Positions 35,209 to 44,172 are shown, counted from the stretch's first letter. The stretch: 64,000 nt of DNA from Ktedonosporobacter rubrisoli (GCF_004208415.1 NZ_CP035758.1:6138001-6202000); one strand, 5' to 3'. Numbers and translations: made by a program. Notes: generated by a model from the sequence alone, not told the origin.

Positions 35209-36036
35209 ATGAGTAGAACTTTTCATCATTTACAGCGGAGGCACTACCAGCAGTGCGGATACACGCTATTACAACGCTTGCTTACAGCCATACTCATCGC
35301 AGTTGTCTTCCTCTGCACAGCCTGCGGAAGCGCAACAGCCCCCTCGCCGCCTGCCATTCGCATTCCACCACACACTATTACGCCTACCCCCACGCAGCCC
35401 ATTTCGGGACAACAGTTGCTGGCCAATGGTGCGCTAACCTATGTAGCCATGGGCGCCTCCGACGCCGTTGGTGTGGGAAGCGACGATCCGCAAACTCAGG
35501 GCTACGTCTATCTGCTGGCCCAGCGCTTACCAGCTGGCTCACAGCTTGTCAATCTGGGGATTAGCGATATTCGTCTTCATGCCGCCCTGCAGCAAGAGCT
35601 TCCCACTGCCATTGCCAAAAAGCCTGAACTGATTACCATCTGGCTGGTAGTCAACGACTATATCGCCGGCATCACCTACGAGCACTACATGAAGGATCTG
35701 AATACTCTCCTGCAGCAACTGCGTCAGCAGACTCACGCACGTATCGTCATGGCCAATCTGCCAGATCTGACGCGGCTCCCGACCATCAAGCGGCAGCTTA
35801 ACGCGCAACAAAGAGTGAAGGCCATAGCCGAAATCAAGCACTGGAACGCTGGCATTCAGGACATGGCAGCGCGCTATGCAGTAACGATTATAGATCTGTT
35901 TGCTGAAGGAAGTCTGATTACCGCGCACCCCGATTATGTCAGCCAGGATGGTTTTCATCCCAGCCCTGCAGGATATGTACAACTTGCCAACTATTTTTGG
36001 AAAGCCATGCAAACAAATAGAACAGGCCGCTATTAA
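35209..36036 (+). CDS. SGNH/GDSL-hydrolase lipoprotein, second copy
   Basis: A 275-residue paralogue of the SGNH lipoprotein at 25948. The signal helix ends in a lipobox-like LCTAC with Cys near residue 39, followed by a Pro/Thr-rich linker. Catalytic blocks: AMGASDAVGVG (Ser), LVNLGISD, IWLVVNDYIAG (block III) and DGFHPSPAGY (Asp/His). Here block II has Ser-Asp in place of the usual Gly after NLG, a small departure. It stands alone, without a permease partner, unlike its paralogue. A hairpin overlaps its stop codon. Confidence 0.82.
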   Translation: MSRTFHHLQRRHYQQCGYTLLQRLLTAILIAVVFLCTACGSATAPSPPAIRIPPHTITPTPTQPISGQQLLANGALTYVAMGASDAVGVGSDDPQTQGYVYLLAQRLPAGSQLVNLGISDIRLHAALQQELPTAIAKKPELITIWLVVNDYIAGITYEHYMKDLNTLLQQLRQQTHARIVMANLPDLTRLPTIKRQLNAQQRVKAIAEIKHWNAGIQDMAARYAVTIIDLFAEGSLITAHPDYVSQDGFHPSPAGYVQLANYFWKAMQTNRTGRY

Positions 36037-36043
36037 GCGGCCT
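36024..36043. terminator. Bidirectional hairpin between SGNH and phoU genes
   Basis: AGGCCGC (36024-36030) pairs with GCGGCCT (36037-36043) and overlaps the SGNH stop. On the minus strand the stem is followed by a T-rich GTTCTATTTGTTT, so it may end the phoU transcript. Confidence 0.5.
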
Positions 36044-36139
36044 AAAAGGAGACAAGAGGGCGAGACACCCGGCATCCTTGCCAGGAATGAAGCGCATTAG
36101 CATATCAGGAATACTGCGGGGCAGCCGGGCAAGTGCCGG

Positions 36140-36904
36140 CTATTTTGCTTCCGAACTCCCGACGCTTGCCTCGCCCTCAACGGTAAAAATCAGGCGTTCG
36201 CTAATATTGGTACAATGGTCTGCCACGCGCTCCAGCTTATGAGCGATCCAGAGCAGATAGGTAGCACGTTGGAGGATAAGCGAGTCACTTTGTAGAGCGG
36301 GGATAGCACGTGCTCCAGTCATCAAGGCCATTAAATCATGGCGCACCAAATGGTAGCGTACATCCACAACATCGTCCTCTTCCCAGATATAGCGTGCAGC
36401 GCTGACATCGCGATCCTTAAAGGCCTTCATAGTTCCCTGCAATACGCGGCGCGCCTCTTTGCCCAACTCTTGAATACCGCGCATAATCGCCTCTTCAGTG
36501 ATCGGGTTATCACCGTTCTTGTCAGGGGTAATGCTCTCAGCTGGCTGCGCGGACCCGTTAGAGCGGCGCAACGGGGCCATGCGCAAGATATTCTGGGCAA
36601 TGCCCGCGCCGCCATCGCCGATCCGTTCGAGATCGCCAGCGATAGAGAGGGCCGAGGTAAGATAGCGCAAATCGCGCCCACCCAGCGGCTGTTGCAGGGT
36701 AAGCAAGCGGATGGCATGCTCCTCAATGGCGGCGCGCAGGCTATCGATAATCGCATCGCCCTCAATCACCATGCCAGCCTCGGCTATATCGCCGGAATCC
36801 AGGGCCTCCAAGGCCTTACAAAGTGCCTCATCAACCAGAGAACCCAGACGGACTATCTGGTCATCTAATTCTTGCAGCTCTTTATCCAGGACTGTTCTTG
36901 TCAT
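36140..36904 (-). CDS. phoU: Phosphate uptake regulator PhoU
   Basis: Dimeric metal-binding protein that links the Pst transporter to the PhoR/PhoP kinase and restrains phosphate uptake. The 254-residue sequence has two PhoU helical repeats. Repeat 1 has DDQIVRLGSLVDEAL and DLRYLTSALSIAGDLERIGD; repeat 2 has EEDDVVDVRYHLVRHDL and YLLWIAHKLERVADHCTNIS. Both E-x-x-D metal clusters are intact. GGAGGA precedes the ATG at 36904. Neither pst nor phoR genes are in the window, so phoU is separated from its usual operon here. Confidence 0.93.
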   Translation of the reverse strand: MTRTVLDKELQELDDQIVRLGSLVDEALCKALEALDSGDIAEAGMVIEGDAIIDSLRAAIEEHAIRLLTLQQPLGGRDLRYLTSALSIAGDLERIGDGGAGIAQNILRMAPLRRSNGSAQPAESITPDKNGDNPITEEAIMRGIQELGKEARRVLQGTMKAFKDRDVSAARYIWEEDDVVDVRYHLVRHDLMALMTGARAIPALQSDSLILQRATYLLWIAHKLERVADHCTNISERLIFTVEGEASVGSSEAK

Positions 36905-37153
36905 GTAGCTCTCTCCTCCGTCTCGTATTCGCACCATATACGTGGCCCGCATCGCGCCATATACACAGCTATACCGTGCAAAGCCATCCCTGCTGGCACG
37001 TTAAAGTTAGTCTAGCACATCTATCATAGAAAAGATAGACATGATATGTTAAATCATGGTAAAATACTCATTCCATCGTTTAGGGATAAGCGTCTAAAAT
37101 ATTTAGAATTGACAGCTTTTCTTCACGCGTGCTACAGTAACAGAAAGGTTTTA

Positions 37154-37326
37154 CTGCTTTGTCAAACCTCATGTGGTGAGGTAGCCGCCTGCGGCGGCTG
37201 GCAAGGGAGGGAGCTGAGGCACAATTCGCTTGAGCGCGACGTAGCCTCAAGGCCGCAGTCAAGGGGCGGCCGCCCCTTGCATCCCCGCTTGTTTCACGCC
37301 TCACTTGAGCCCTGACAGACCACTAC
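37154..37326. repeat. MITE-like palindromic repeat, copy 2
   Basis: About 173 bases, bounded by CTGCTTTGTCA and TGACAGACCACTAC. It has GCCGCC-TGC-GGCGGC and AAGGGGCGGCCGCCCCTT palindromes and shares a 43-base core with copy 1 (42 of 43 identical). An extra internal segment, AATTCGCTTGAGCGCGACGT, is also present in similar form in copy 3. It sits in the 455-base gap upstream of the PIG-L gene. Confidence 0.75.
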
Positions 37327-37359
37327 TCTAAAAAGGTAAAAAGCAAAGGATCATTATAT

Positions 37360-38199
37360 ATGTCAGAAAAAAGGTTGTTAGGCGTCTTCGCCCATCCCGA
37401 TGATGAGGGGCTGATCAGTGGCGCGCTATTACAGTATAACACGTCTGGAGTTGAAACAGGGCTGATTTATGCCACGCGCGGAGAGGTGGGCGAGATCGCC
37501 GACCCGGCTCTGGCTACGCCCGAGAATCTTGGCCAGGTGCGCGAGGGCGAAATGCGCGCTGCAGCGGATATTCTGGGAGTTGCCAACCTCTGGTTTCTTG
37601 GCTATCGGGATTCGGGCATGGCTGGCACGCCTGAGAACAATGATCCCCGCTCCCTGGTACGAGCCAGCGCTGCCGATGCCATTGGCAAGCTTGTGACGAT
37701 TATCCGAGAGTTCCGTCCCCAGGTGATGATTACTTTTGATGAGACCGGCGGCTATGGCCATCCCGACCATATTGCCATTTATCAGTATGCGACCGGGGCA
37801 TTCCACGCGGCAGCCGATGGCGTACAATATCCCGAGCTAGGCCCGGCTCACGCGGTCTCGAAGCTCTATTACAGCTCCTTCGCACGCCGCCAGGTGCTCA
37901 TGATGGTAGACTGGCTCCAATCCCAGAATTCCGAGAGCGTCTTCACTGATCTTGATCCAAATCAATTTGGCCTGGCCGACGACCAGATCAGCGTTGTGCT
38001 AGATGTAGAACGCTGGCATGAGACAAAAGTGCGCTCATGGGCCATGCACCGCACCCAATTGGGCTCCGGGGCCACCCTCTCACGCCTGCCAGAAGATTTA
38101 CAGCGTAAATGGCGCAGCACCGAGTATTACCAACTGGCAACCTCACGCGTTGGCCCTGATGTCATCGGCGAAAACGATCTTTTCGCCCGCGTGCCATAG
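37360..38199 (+). CDS. PIG-L family (LmbE-like) deacetylase
   Basis: Zinc-dependent N-deacetylase or amidase of the LmbE/MshB/Mca family. The 279-residue protein has the metal motif AHPDDE at residues 11-16 and the second motif GGYGHPDHIAIYQY near residue 131. In Actinobacteria relatives act on N-acetylglucosaminyl-inositol or thiol conjugates; here the substrate is unknown. The length and the region RSWAMHRTQLGSGA resemble the Mca-like subgroup. AAAGGA stands before the ATG. The next gene, an esterase, follows after 85 bases on the same strand. Confidence 0.88.
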   Translation: MSEKRLLGVFAHPDDEGLISGALLQYNTSGVETGLIYATRGEVGEIADPALATPENLGQVREGEMRAAADILGVANLWFLGYRDSGMAGTPENNDPRSLVRASAADAIGKLVTIIREFRPQVMITFDETGGYGHPDHIAIYQYATGAFHAAADGVQYPELGPAHAVSKLYYSSFARRQVLMMVDWLQSQNSESVFTDLDPNQFGLADDQISVVLDVERWHETKVRSWAMHRTQLGSGATLSRLPEDLQRKWRSTEYYQLATSRVGPDVIGENDLFARVP

Positions 38200-38284
38200 G
38201 TTTTGCCCCTGCTACCTCTCTGCCCAAATAGTATAGGACAAGCAAACCGATGGTCACGCGTAAGGTGACCATAAAAGGGAGACT

Positions 38285-39232
38285 ATGCAAATTGGACTAA
38301 AACAGCTAATTGAACCTGGATTGAAACCCCTGGTAAATGAGAGTCAGCAGTTTATTGAAGCCAGGAAAGCCGCCGCGCAGGGTAAAAAGCAACCAGATTT
38401 GACTACTCCTAGCGGATTGCAAGAGGCGCGTGAAGCCCGCAAACCGTCTGGCAGACTTCTTGACCGTCAAGTTGTTGAAAGTATTGCCGAGGCCGATGGC
38501 AGAAAAGTTCCTGTAAGAATAATCAAGCCTAAGCAAGCTAAACCACGAGGCGTCTACCTTGACATTCACGGTGGCGGATTTTATCTCGAATCGGCGGCGA
38601 GAGGCGATACACAAAATGCCCATCTTGCTGATGCTCTCGGAGCCACAGTAGTAAGCGTTGATTACCGATTGGCGCCCGAAAATCCGTGGCCTGCGGCTCC
38701 TGATGACTGTGCTACAGCGGCTTTTTGGCTTGTCAAGCAAGCCAAGTCGCTGTTTGGAACAACACGCTTACTCATTGGTGGTGCTTCGGCAGGTTCAACC
38801 TTGACGATGACCAGCTTGCTCCGACTGCGTGATAACAACCTTATAGCTCCATTTCTTGGGGCAGTTTTACAGTTTGGTGCCTACGACTTAAGCGGCCAAA
38901 CGCCTGGCGGGAGGCGTTATGCTGACGAGTATTTTATCCAGGCTTACGTAGGGAAGGTTGCCAACAAAACGCAACCTGATATATCGCCGCTTTATGGTGA
39001 CCTGAAAGGTTTACCACCAGCGTTGATGGTGGTAGGGACAGCAGATATTTTACTTGAAGATACCTTTGCTATGGCGGCGAGGCTTTCAGCAGCTGGGGGT
39101 GAAGTGGATTTACGAGTTTACCCTGAGGCTGTGCATGGCTTTACATCGCATCCGACAAAGATGGGTGCAGCCGCAAGGCAAGATATCATAAATTGGCTCA
39201 AAGAGCGTCTTGACAGCTCAGCCCTGGTATAA
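38285..39232 (+). CDS. Alpha/beta hydrolase, hormone-sensitive-lipase type
   Basis: A 315-residue carboxylesterase-like enzyme. The oxyanion motif HGGGFYLES is near residue 95, the nucleophile elbow GGASAGST near 166, the catalytic Asp is in ADILLED and the His in VHGFTSHP near the end. These are complete and in normal spacing for the HSL group (family IV). The first 75 residues are a cap region. The gene is visibly richer in A and T, with Lys AAA and Ile ATA/AAT-type codons, than its neighbours, which suggests later acquisition. AAAGGGAG precedes the ATG. Confidence 0.9.
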   Translation: MQIGLKQLIEPGLKPLVNESQQFIEARKAAAQGKKQPDLTTPSGLQEAREARKPSGRLLDRQVVESIAEADGRKVPVRIIKPKQAKPRGVYLDIHGGGFYLESAARGDTQNAHLADALGATVVSVDYRLAPENPWPAAPDDCATAAFWLVKQAKSLFGTTRLLIGGASAGSTLTMTSLLRLRDNNLIAPFLGAVLQFGAYDLSGQTPGGRRYADEYFIQAYVGKVANKTQPDISPLYGDLKGLPPALMVVGTADILLEDTFAMAARLSAAGGEVDLRVYPEAVHGFTSHPTKMGAAARQDIINWLKERLDSSALV

Positions 39233-39454
39233 CGTTTAGGCTTCAACTAACGCTCATCGTTGCCATCCCTTTGACAGCAAGTTCCTCACAAGCTCCAGGA
39301 CTACAGCGCCAGTTCTCAGGTGAGAAAGACTTAGGAAACCACCTGACCTGTTCGGCATTCCGAATAGGTGAGCATGCTTCAGAAGCTCTCTCATCTGCTA
39401 AGTGATGCAGTAGTCCTGGATAGTTCGAAAAGAGAAAACGTTAAGCGACTCTCT

Positions 39455-41215
39455 CTATTTCTTGCCAAGCTTGGCCATAATTGTACCCTTGAGCATATTA
39501 ATTTCCTCCACCTTGAGCACAAGCGCACCGCCAAAATAGACGCCCATGCCAATGCCACCGGCCACCAGCAGAGTCAAGAGACGACCCGGCAGGTAATTAA
39601 GGGAGAAGAGCGGGACCTGGCCGAGCAGCATCTGCAATCCCCAGGCCACGCCAGACATGATGAGCGTAGCCAGGATGATCTTCAAAATGGTCGGAATGGC
39701 TTTGCGAAAGTGGATAGAGCCAATCACCATTCTTATCACGATCAGCAGGACGACGGCGCGCAAGATGTTCTGGGCCGCATTGGCAAAAGCCAGGGCCGGC
39801 ATCCCGATCGTGTGCGAGAAGGGTAGCGCGACAGCCAGATAGCCAATGTAGCCGGCAAAGCCGGTTAAGACGGGGATTAGCGTTTGCTTGCGCGCATAAA
39901 ATGCGGCGATCAATAATTGATCAATGGCCACAAACGGTAACTGGTAAGCGTAGTTCTGCAGAGCCACCGAAGCTAGAATGCCGTCCTGATCGCTAAAGGC
40001 TCCATGCTCAAAGATCGTGCGCACAATTGGCTCCTGTAAGACGATCAGGCCAGCCATTGCCGGGATCATCAGGAAGAGGCCAAGGCGAAAACCCAGCAGG
40101 AGCATGTCTTTAAAGCGCTCCATCTCTCCTTCGCGCGCATAGGTGGTGAGGGTGGGCAGGATGGCATAGGAGAGGGCCGCAGCTACCAGGCCTATGGGAA
40201 ACTGGATCAGGGTTGTGGAGAAGCGCATCGCGCTCAGGTTCGCCTCCGAGCAGTACTTTACGCCATGAATCCAGGTTGGACACGGGGCATTGGTGGTCAA
40301 CCATTGATCAAGGAAGGTGAAGACCATGCTAACTGCAAAGCTGAGAGCAACTGGAGCATAGAGCCGCAGGATATGGCGCAGGGCGGGATGCTTGAGGTCA
40401 AGGACAAACATATACTTGAACTGCTGATGACGCATGCCCGGAATAAGCAAGAGCAACTCGCCAACCCCACCCACGACAACGCCAACGGCCATTCCATACT
40501 GTCCCAAATACTGCACGCCAAGAATGCTACCGACGATGGCACCCAGGATAATGCCTAAATGGATGGCTACCGATGCAAAGGCCGGCCAACCAAATTCCTT
40601 GCGGGCATAGAGGGCGGCCTGCAAAACCGAGAACGGGCCAAAGGCGATCAGGGCAAAAAATATAATGCGGGCTGACTGAATCGTCAGATCTTTACTATCT
40701 GCCTTATAATGTCCAACCAGCAAATCAATAAACCAGGGCGCGATAAAAAAGAATATTATTGAGGCGGCCAGCATAATAATGATGACAAGGTTTACGACTG
40801 TAAAAACCAGGCGCCGCAGCTCTTCGCGCTTGTCAGGCGCGGCATAATCATTAAAGGTGGGAATAAGGGCGCTGGAAACGGTCCCGGTCGCCAGGAGATC
40901 ATTAAAGGTTTGCGCGGGCGTATAAGCTGCCTGAAAGGAGCCAGAGATCTTATCACCAGTCGCGGCAATGACTATCTGGCGCACCATGCCCATTAAGCTG
41001 GTGCCCAGGCTGCCAAGCATGGTCAGAGTCGCGGATTTGATCAGCTCATGACGGTCTCCAGCTTTGCTAGTTTCCGGCTGCTCTTCCACATCTTCTACGA
41101 TGGTCTCCGTCCCCAGCTGACCATCGGCGATAGCTCCAGCTGTGACAACAGGGATTGCCTCAACGCCAGAGTTTGTATTGTCATGCTGATCCTTTTCAAT
41201 AGAGTCTTTTGCCAT
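39455..41215 (-). CDS. murJ: Lipid II flippase MurJ
   Basis: Flips undecaprenyl-linked peptidoglycan precursor across the membrane. The 586-residue MOP-superfamily protein has about 14 helices after a charged cytoplasmic tail of about 60 residues. Typical sequences are GMVRQIVIAATGD, FQAAYTPAQTFNDLLATGTV, SSALIPTFNDY, LYARKEFGWPA and FPIGLVAAALSYAILPTLTT. The tail is longer than in most MurJ proteins. AAGGAG precedes the ATG. The gene lies downstream of the envelope-sugar operon on the same strand, separated by a MITE-like repeat, so it probably has its own promoter. Confidence 0.92.
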   Translation of the reverse strand: MAKDSIEKDQHDNTNSGVEAIPVVTAGAIADGQLGTETIVEDVEEQPETSKAGDRHELIKSATLTMLGSLGTSLMGMVRQIVIAATGDKISGSFQAAYTPAQTFNDLLATGTVSSALIPTFNDYAAPDKREELRRLVFTVVNLVIIIMLAASIIFFFIAPWFIDLLVGHYKADSKDLTIQSARIIFFALIAFGPFSVLQAALYARKEFGWPAFASVAIHLGIILGAIVGSILGVQYLGQYGMAVGVVVGGVGELLLLIPGMRHQQFKYMFVLDLKHPALRHILRLYAPVALSFAVSMVFTFLDQWLTTNAPCPTWIHGVKYCSEANLSAMRFSTTLIQFPIGLVAAALSYAILPTLTTYAREGEMERFKDMLLLGFRLGLFLMIPAMAGLIVLQEPIVRTIFEHGAFSDQDGILASVALQNYAYQLPFVAIDQLLIAAFYARKQTLIPVLTGFAGYIGYLAVALPFSHTIGMPALAFANAAQNILRAVVLLIVIRMVIGSIHFRKAIPTILKIILATLIMSGVAWGLQMLLGQVPLFSLNYLPGRLLTLLVAGGIGMGVYFGGALVLKVEEINMLKGTIMAKLGKK

Positions 41216-41241
41216 ACAAATTTTTCGCTCCTTATATCAGG

Positions 41242-41417
41242 AGTCTGTCAAGCTAAGAGAGCTGTACTTTGTCTTTGTTGCCCTTCCACTCCCCGCTTTC
41301 CTCTTCGGCGACCAAAGAATATGGGTAATTGGGGCGCAATTCGCTCGATCGCGACGTTGCCCCCAAGCCCCGGTTAAGGGCTCTGCCCTTAACAATCCCC
41401 TCTTGCTTTGACAGACT
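41242..41417. repeat. MITE-like repeat with 10-bp terminal inverted repeats, copy 3
   Basis: 176 bases bounded by a perfect terminal inverted repeat: AGTCTGTCAA (41242-41251) and TTGACAGACT (41408-41417). Inside are the palindrome GTTAAGGGC-TCT-GCCCTTAAC and AATTCGCTCGATCGCGACGT. There is no transposase frame. It fills most of the gap 41216-41567 upstream of murJ. Confidence 0.8.
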
Positions 41418-41567
41418 GTTTATTCGCGCACTGGGCCGAGCGCATAAGACACACTATTCCCCCAAGCAAACCATGCAATGGTGTCTGCAAGCCCAATCCT
41501 TCCGAACTTAGGCAGAACAGAAGGATTGCACCCGCCTTGCTTCTCGCCCTGGCGTTGTAGAGCTATT

Positions 41568-42086
41568 TTACGGTAAATCCTTGATCTCGGCAATCAGTTC
41601 AGTGGTTGAATGACCGGGCAAGTAGGGGATGAGACGCACAACACCACCATAGGCCTGAACCACAGAGGCCTCTGGCAAACGCTCGGGATCGGGCGCCCCT
41701 TCCTGAGAAGCATAATCGCCGCCCTTTACATACACATCGGGCTGCAAACAATTCAAGAGAGCGCTGGCCGTGGTCTCAGGGAAGATCGTCACATAATCGA
41801 CGCAGGTAAGCGCGGCCATAATCTCGGCCCGTTCGGCCTCCGGTACCAACGGACGCGCGGGTCCCTTCAGGCTGCGCACGCTCTCGTCGCTGTTCAGGCC
41901 AAGAATCAGGAAATCCCCCAGGTCGTGGGCCTCTTGCAAATAGCGTATGTGTCCCAGGTGCAGCAGATCAAAGCAACCATTGGTAAAGACGCCTCGCTCA
42001 CCGCGCCGTTGGCGATACTGTACCTCTTCCACCAGCTCCTCGCGCAACCAGATCTTATGTCGGGTATCGTACAAAAGCTTATTCAT
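41568..42086 (-). CDS. Heptose 1-phosphate adenylyltransferase (HldE C-domain type)
   Basis: Transfers AMP from ATP to D-glycero-beta-D-manno-heptose 1-phosphate, the last step before ADP-heptose epimerisation. The 172-residue nucleotidyltransferase has FTNGCFDLLHLGHIRYL with the HxGH site, GLNSDESVRSLKGPARP and the closing GHSTTELI. These match the RfaE2 domain. The ATG at 42086 overlaps the end of the kinase gene by 8 bases (ATGAATAA); a GTG 9 bases upstream is less likely. With the adjacent PfkB kinase it forms a split version of the bifunctional HldE. This is notable in a presumed one-membrane organism. Confidence 0.85.
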   Translation of the reverse strand: MNKLLYDTRHKIWLREELVEEVQYRQRRGERGVFTNGCFDLLHLGHIRYLQEAHDLGDFLILGLNSDESVRSLKGPARPLVPEAERAEIMAALTCVDYVTIFPETTASALLNCLQPDVYVKGGDYASQEGAPDPERLPEASVVQAYGGVVRLIPYLPGHSTTELIAEIKDLP

Positions 42087-43101
42087 CAAGCACACTCATC
42101 AATTCTTCCGGTTTGTTACTGGCACAACCCAGACGGCGTACAACGAGAGCAGCAGCAGCGTTAGCCAGATAAGCCGCCTCTGCCATGCTGGCTCCGGCAG
42201 TCAAGGCTAAGGTAAAGGTAGCCGCTACCGTATCACCAGCTCCATTAGCATCTACGATCTCACTGGCAAAAGGGAGTGGGTGAATAGGAAAATGGAGGGG
42301 GGGTTTGCCAGCTTCAAAGAGGCACATCCCCTCACTTCCGCGTGTAATCAGAACCCCTTGAGCCTCGCTGCCTTCGAGTAAACGCCGGCCGGCCTGCTCC
42401 AGGTCTGCTTTCGTAGTAATCGTCATCCCGAGTGTCGATTCTGCCTCCGGCTGATTGGGAGTTAGCGCGGTCACGCCGCGGAAACGGAAGAGTGAGCCGT
42501 GCGAGTCCACCACAATTGCCTTGTGCAGAGCGCGCGCAGCCGGAATACAGGTCTCAATAATCTCAGGGCTAATCATACCATTTTCATAGTCAGAGAGCAC
42601 AACAGCATCAATAGAAGGCAAAACTTTTTTGATATACTCAATAACCTTGCCCTTGTGGGGCTCACAAACATCGCTCTTATCCACGCGATCGACGCGCACT
42701 ATATGTTGCTGGACAAGCTGGGTGCTACCGGCCATAATGCGCGTCTTCGTTGAAGTCGGGCGAGAGGTATCGGTCACCAACCCATCCTGATGCATTCCTA
42801 GCGCGTCTATGGCCTCACGCAGACGTTGACCAGGCAGGTCAGCACCGACCACGCCTGCCAGGAACACCTCGGCACCCAGCGCGCACGCATTCACTGCCAC
42901 ATTCGTCGCGCCCCCGGGAATTGTGCGCTCTTCAGCCAGCTCAAGAATCAACACGGGGGCTTCTCGCGAAATGCGAGTTGGGCGGCCAATCACGTACTCG
43001 TCTGCGACCATATCCCCGATCACCAGCAAGCGTTTATCTCGAAAGACATTGATCAAAGCTCGCAAGCGTGCGGGAGTTGTATTAGAAATAGTAGATGTCA
43101 T
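42079..43101 (-). CDS. PfkB-family heptose 7-phosphate kinase (HldE N-domain type)
   Basis: A 340-residue ribokinase-fold enzyme matching RfaE1, which phosphorylates heptose 7-phosphate at C1. Diagnostic segments are GDMVADEYVIGRPTRISREA, PGGATNVAVNACALGAEV, LSDYENGMIS, and the catalytic DANGAGDTVAATFTLAL with the base aspartate. The start ATG overlaps the wecG-type stop by 4 bases, and its end overlaps the adenylyltransferase, so all three are translated in series. Together they suggest ADP-heptose synthesis for a surface glycan or S-layer glycoprotein. Isomerase, phosphatase and epimerase genes are not in the window. Confidence 0.88.
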   Translation of the reverse strand: MTSTISNTTPARLRALINVFRDKRLLVIGDMVADEYVIGRPTRISREAPVLILELAEERTIPGGATNVAVNACALGAEVFLAGVVGADLPGQRLREAIDALGMHQDGLVTDTSRPTSTKTRIMAGSTQLVQQHIVRVDRVDKSDVCEPHKGKVIEYIKKVLPSIDAVVLSDYENGMISPEIIETCIPAARALHKAIVVDSHGSLFRFRGVTALTPNQPEAESTLGMTITTKADLEQAGRRLLEGSEAQGVLITRGSEGMCLFEAGKPPLHFPIHPLPFASEIVDANGAGDTVAATFTLALTAGASMAEAAYLANAAAALVVRRLGCASNKPEELMSVLDE

Positions 43102-43877
43102 AGCTTGTTGCGTCCCTTTAGCAAGACCAATACCATAAATTGCGGTATCGCCAGCATACGTTTAATACGCCACGGCTCCCGATAGAGCCGATAGAGCCAC
43201 TCAAGGCCCATACGCTGCATCGTCTTTGGTGCACGTCGTTGACGACCGGCAAGAAAATCATATGCGCCACCAACCCCCATCGCGATAGCCACGGGCAGGC
43301 GTACAATGTTGCGCCGTATCCATAATTCCTGGGCAGGGGCTCCATAGGCCACGCACAAAATGTCTGCTTTGGCCTCCCTGACGCGCCCGATAATCTCCTC
43401 TTCCTCTTCAGGAGCCGGCGAGCCGGCGTACGTTCCGGCCACCTGCAAACCTGGGGCCAGACTCTCCAGGCGTGCACGCGCCTGCTCCGCCACGCCCGGG
43501 GCAGCCCCTAGCAAATAGATGCGGTAGCCCTTCGCGGCACAAAGTTTTGCCAGTTCGATAAGAGTATCTATACCAGTAATACGTTCGGGAGCCGGTTCTC
43601 GCAGATACTTTGTAGCCCAGACCACACCCATACCATCCGCCACCACCAGAGCAGCCTGATTGATGCATTGACGAAAGATCGTGTCGCGCTGAGCTGCCAT
43701 AATAAACTCAGTGTTGACGGTCACGACCTGCTGACAGGGCTCACCGTTTGTTCGTCGGCGCGTAACCATCTGCTCCATACACGCAAGCGCCTGCCTTTGC
43801 GAAACACGGTCCACGCGGACTCCCAGCACAAAAGCAGGCGCTTCAGATTGAGTTGGATCTAACGTTTTTAACGACAT
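43098..43877 (-). CDS. WecG/TagA/CpsF family glycosyltransferase
   Basis: A 259-residue GT26 enzyme. Members add N-acetylmannosamine(-uronate) or glucose to lipid-linked sugars in enterobacterial common antigen, teichoic acid or capsule synthesis. Conserved parts are VNTEFIMAAQRD, ADGMGVVWATKYL, RITGIDTLIELAKLCAAKGY, IYLLGAAPGVAEQAR, CVAYGAPAQELWI and the closing GLEWLYRLYREPWRIKRM. It starts 4 bases after DUF503 and overlaps the heptose kinase by 4 bases, so it is the second gene of a four-gene operon. The acceptor sugar cannot be told from sequence. Confidence 0.9.
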   Translation of the reverse strand: MSLKTLDPTQSEAPAFVLGVRVDRVSQRQALACMEQMVTRRRTNGEPCQQVVTVNTEFIMAAQRDTIFRQCINQAALVVADGMGVVWATKYLREPAPERITGIDTLIELAKLCAAKGYRIYLLGAAPGVAEQARARLESLAPGLQVAGTYAGSPAPEEEEEIIGRVREAKADILCVAYGAPAQELWIRRNIVRLPVAIAMGVGGAYDFLAGRQRRAPKTMQRMGLEWLYRLYREPWRIKRMLAIPQFMVLVLLKGRNKL

Positions 43878-43881
43878 ATAC

Positions 43882-44172
43882 TTACCAATTAATTACTTCA
43901 ACTTCAACATCAGAAATTTGCAAGTCTGGACGAGTTGCTTCAATATAGCGTTGGACATGCTCCAGCACCTCAGCCGAGTGCTGGCTGCTATTGCTCACGC
44001 AGCAAAAGCCGAGCTTAGCAATCTGCCAGCGATCATTTTCACCAACCTCGGCAACCGCTATCTCGAACTGATTGCGCACACGAGCCATCACCGATTTAAC
44101 TATCTGCCGCTTCTCTTTTAATGAATGGCATTCTGGCAGATGTAATGTGATTTCGCAGGCTCCTATAATCAT
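43882..44172 (-). CDS. DUF503 (YlxP-like) protein
   Basis: A 96-residue protein that matches DUF503 over its full length: MIIGACEITLHLPECHSLKE at the start, then KRQIVKSVMARVRNQF, ANH-like strands EIAVAEVGENDRWQIAKLGF and a final SDVEVEVI. The fold is a ferredoxin-like dimer often found beside rbfA; the function is unknown. The frame is open to 44217, but ATG at 44172 is the normal family start. A TATACT at 44184-44179 on the minus strand lies so close that the transcript may be nearly leaderless. It is the first gene of the wecG-heptose operon. Confidence 0.88.
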   Translation of the reverse strand: MIIGACEITLHLPECHSLKEKRQIVKSVMARVRNQFEIAVAEVGENDRWQIAKLGFCCVSNSSQHSAEVLEHVQRYIEATRPDLQISDVEVEVINW

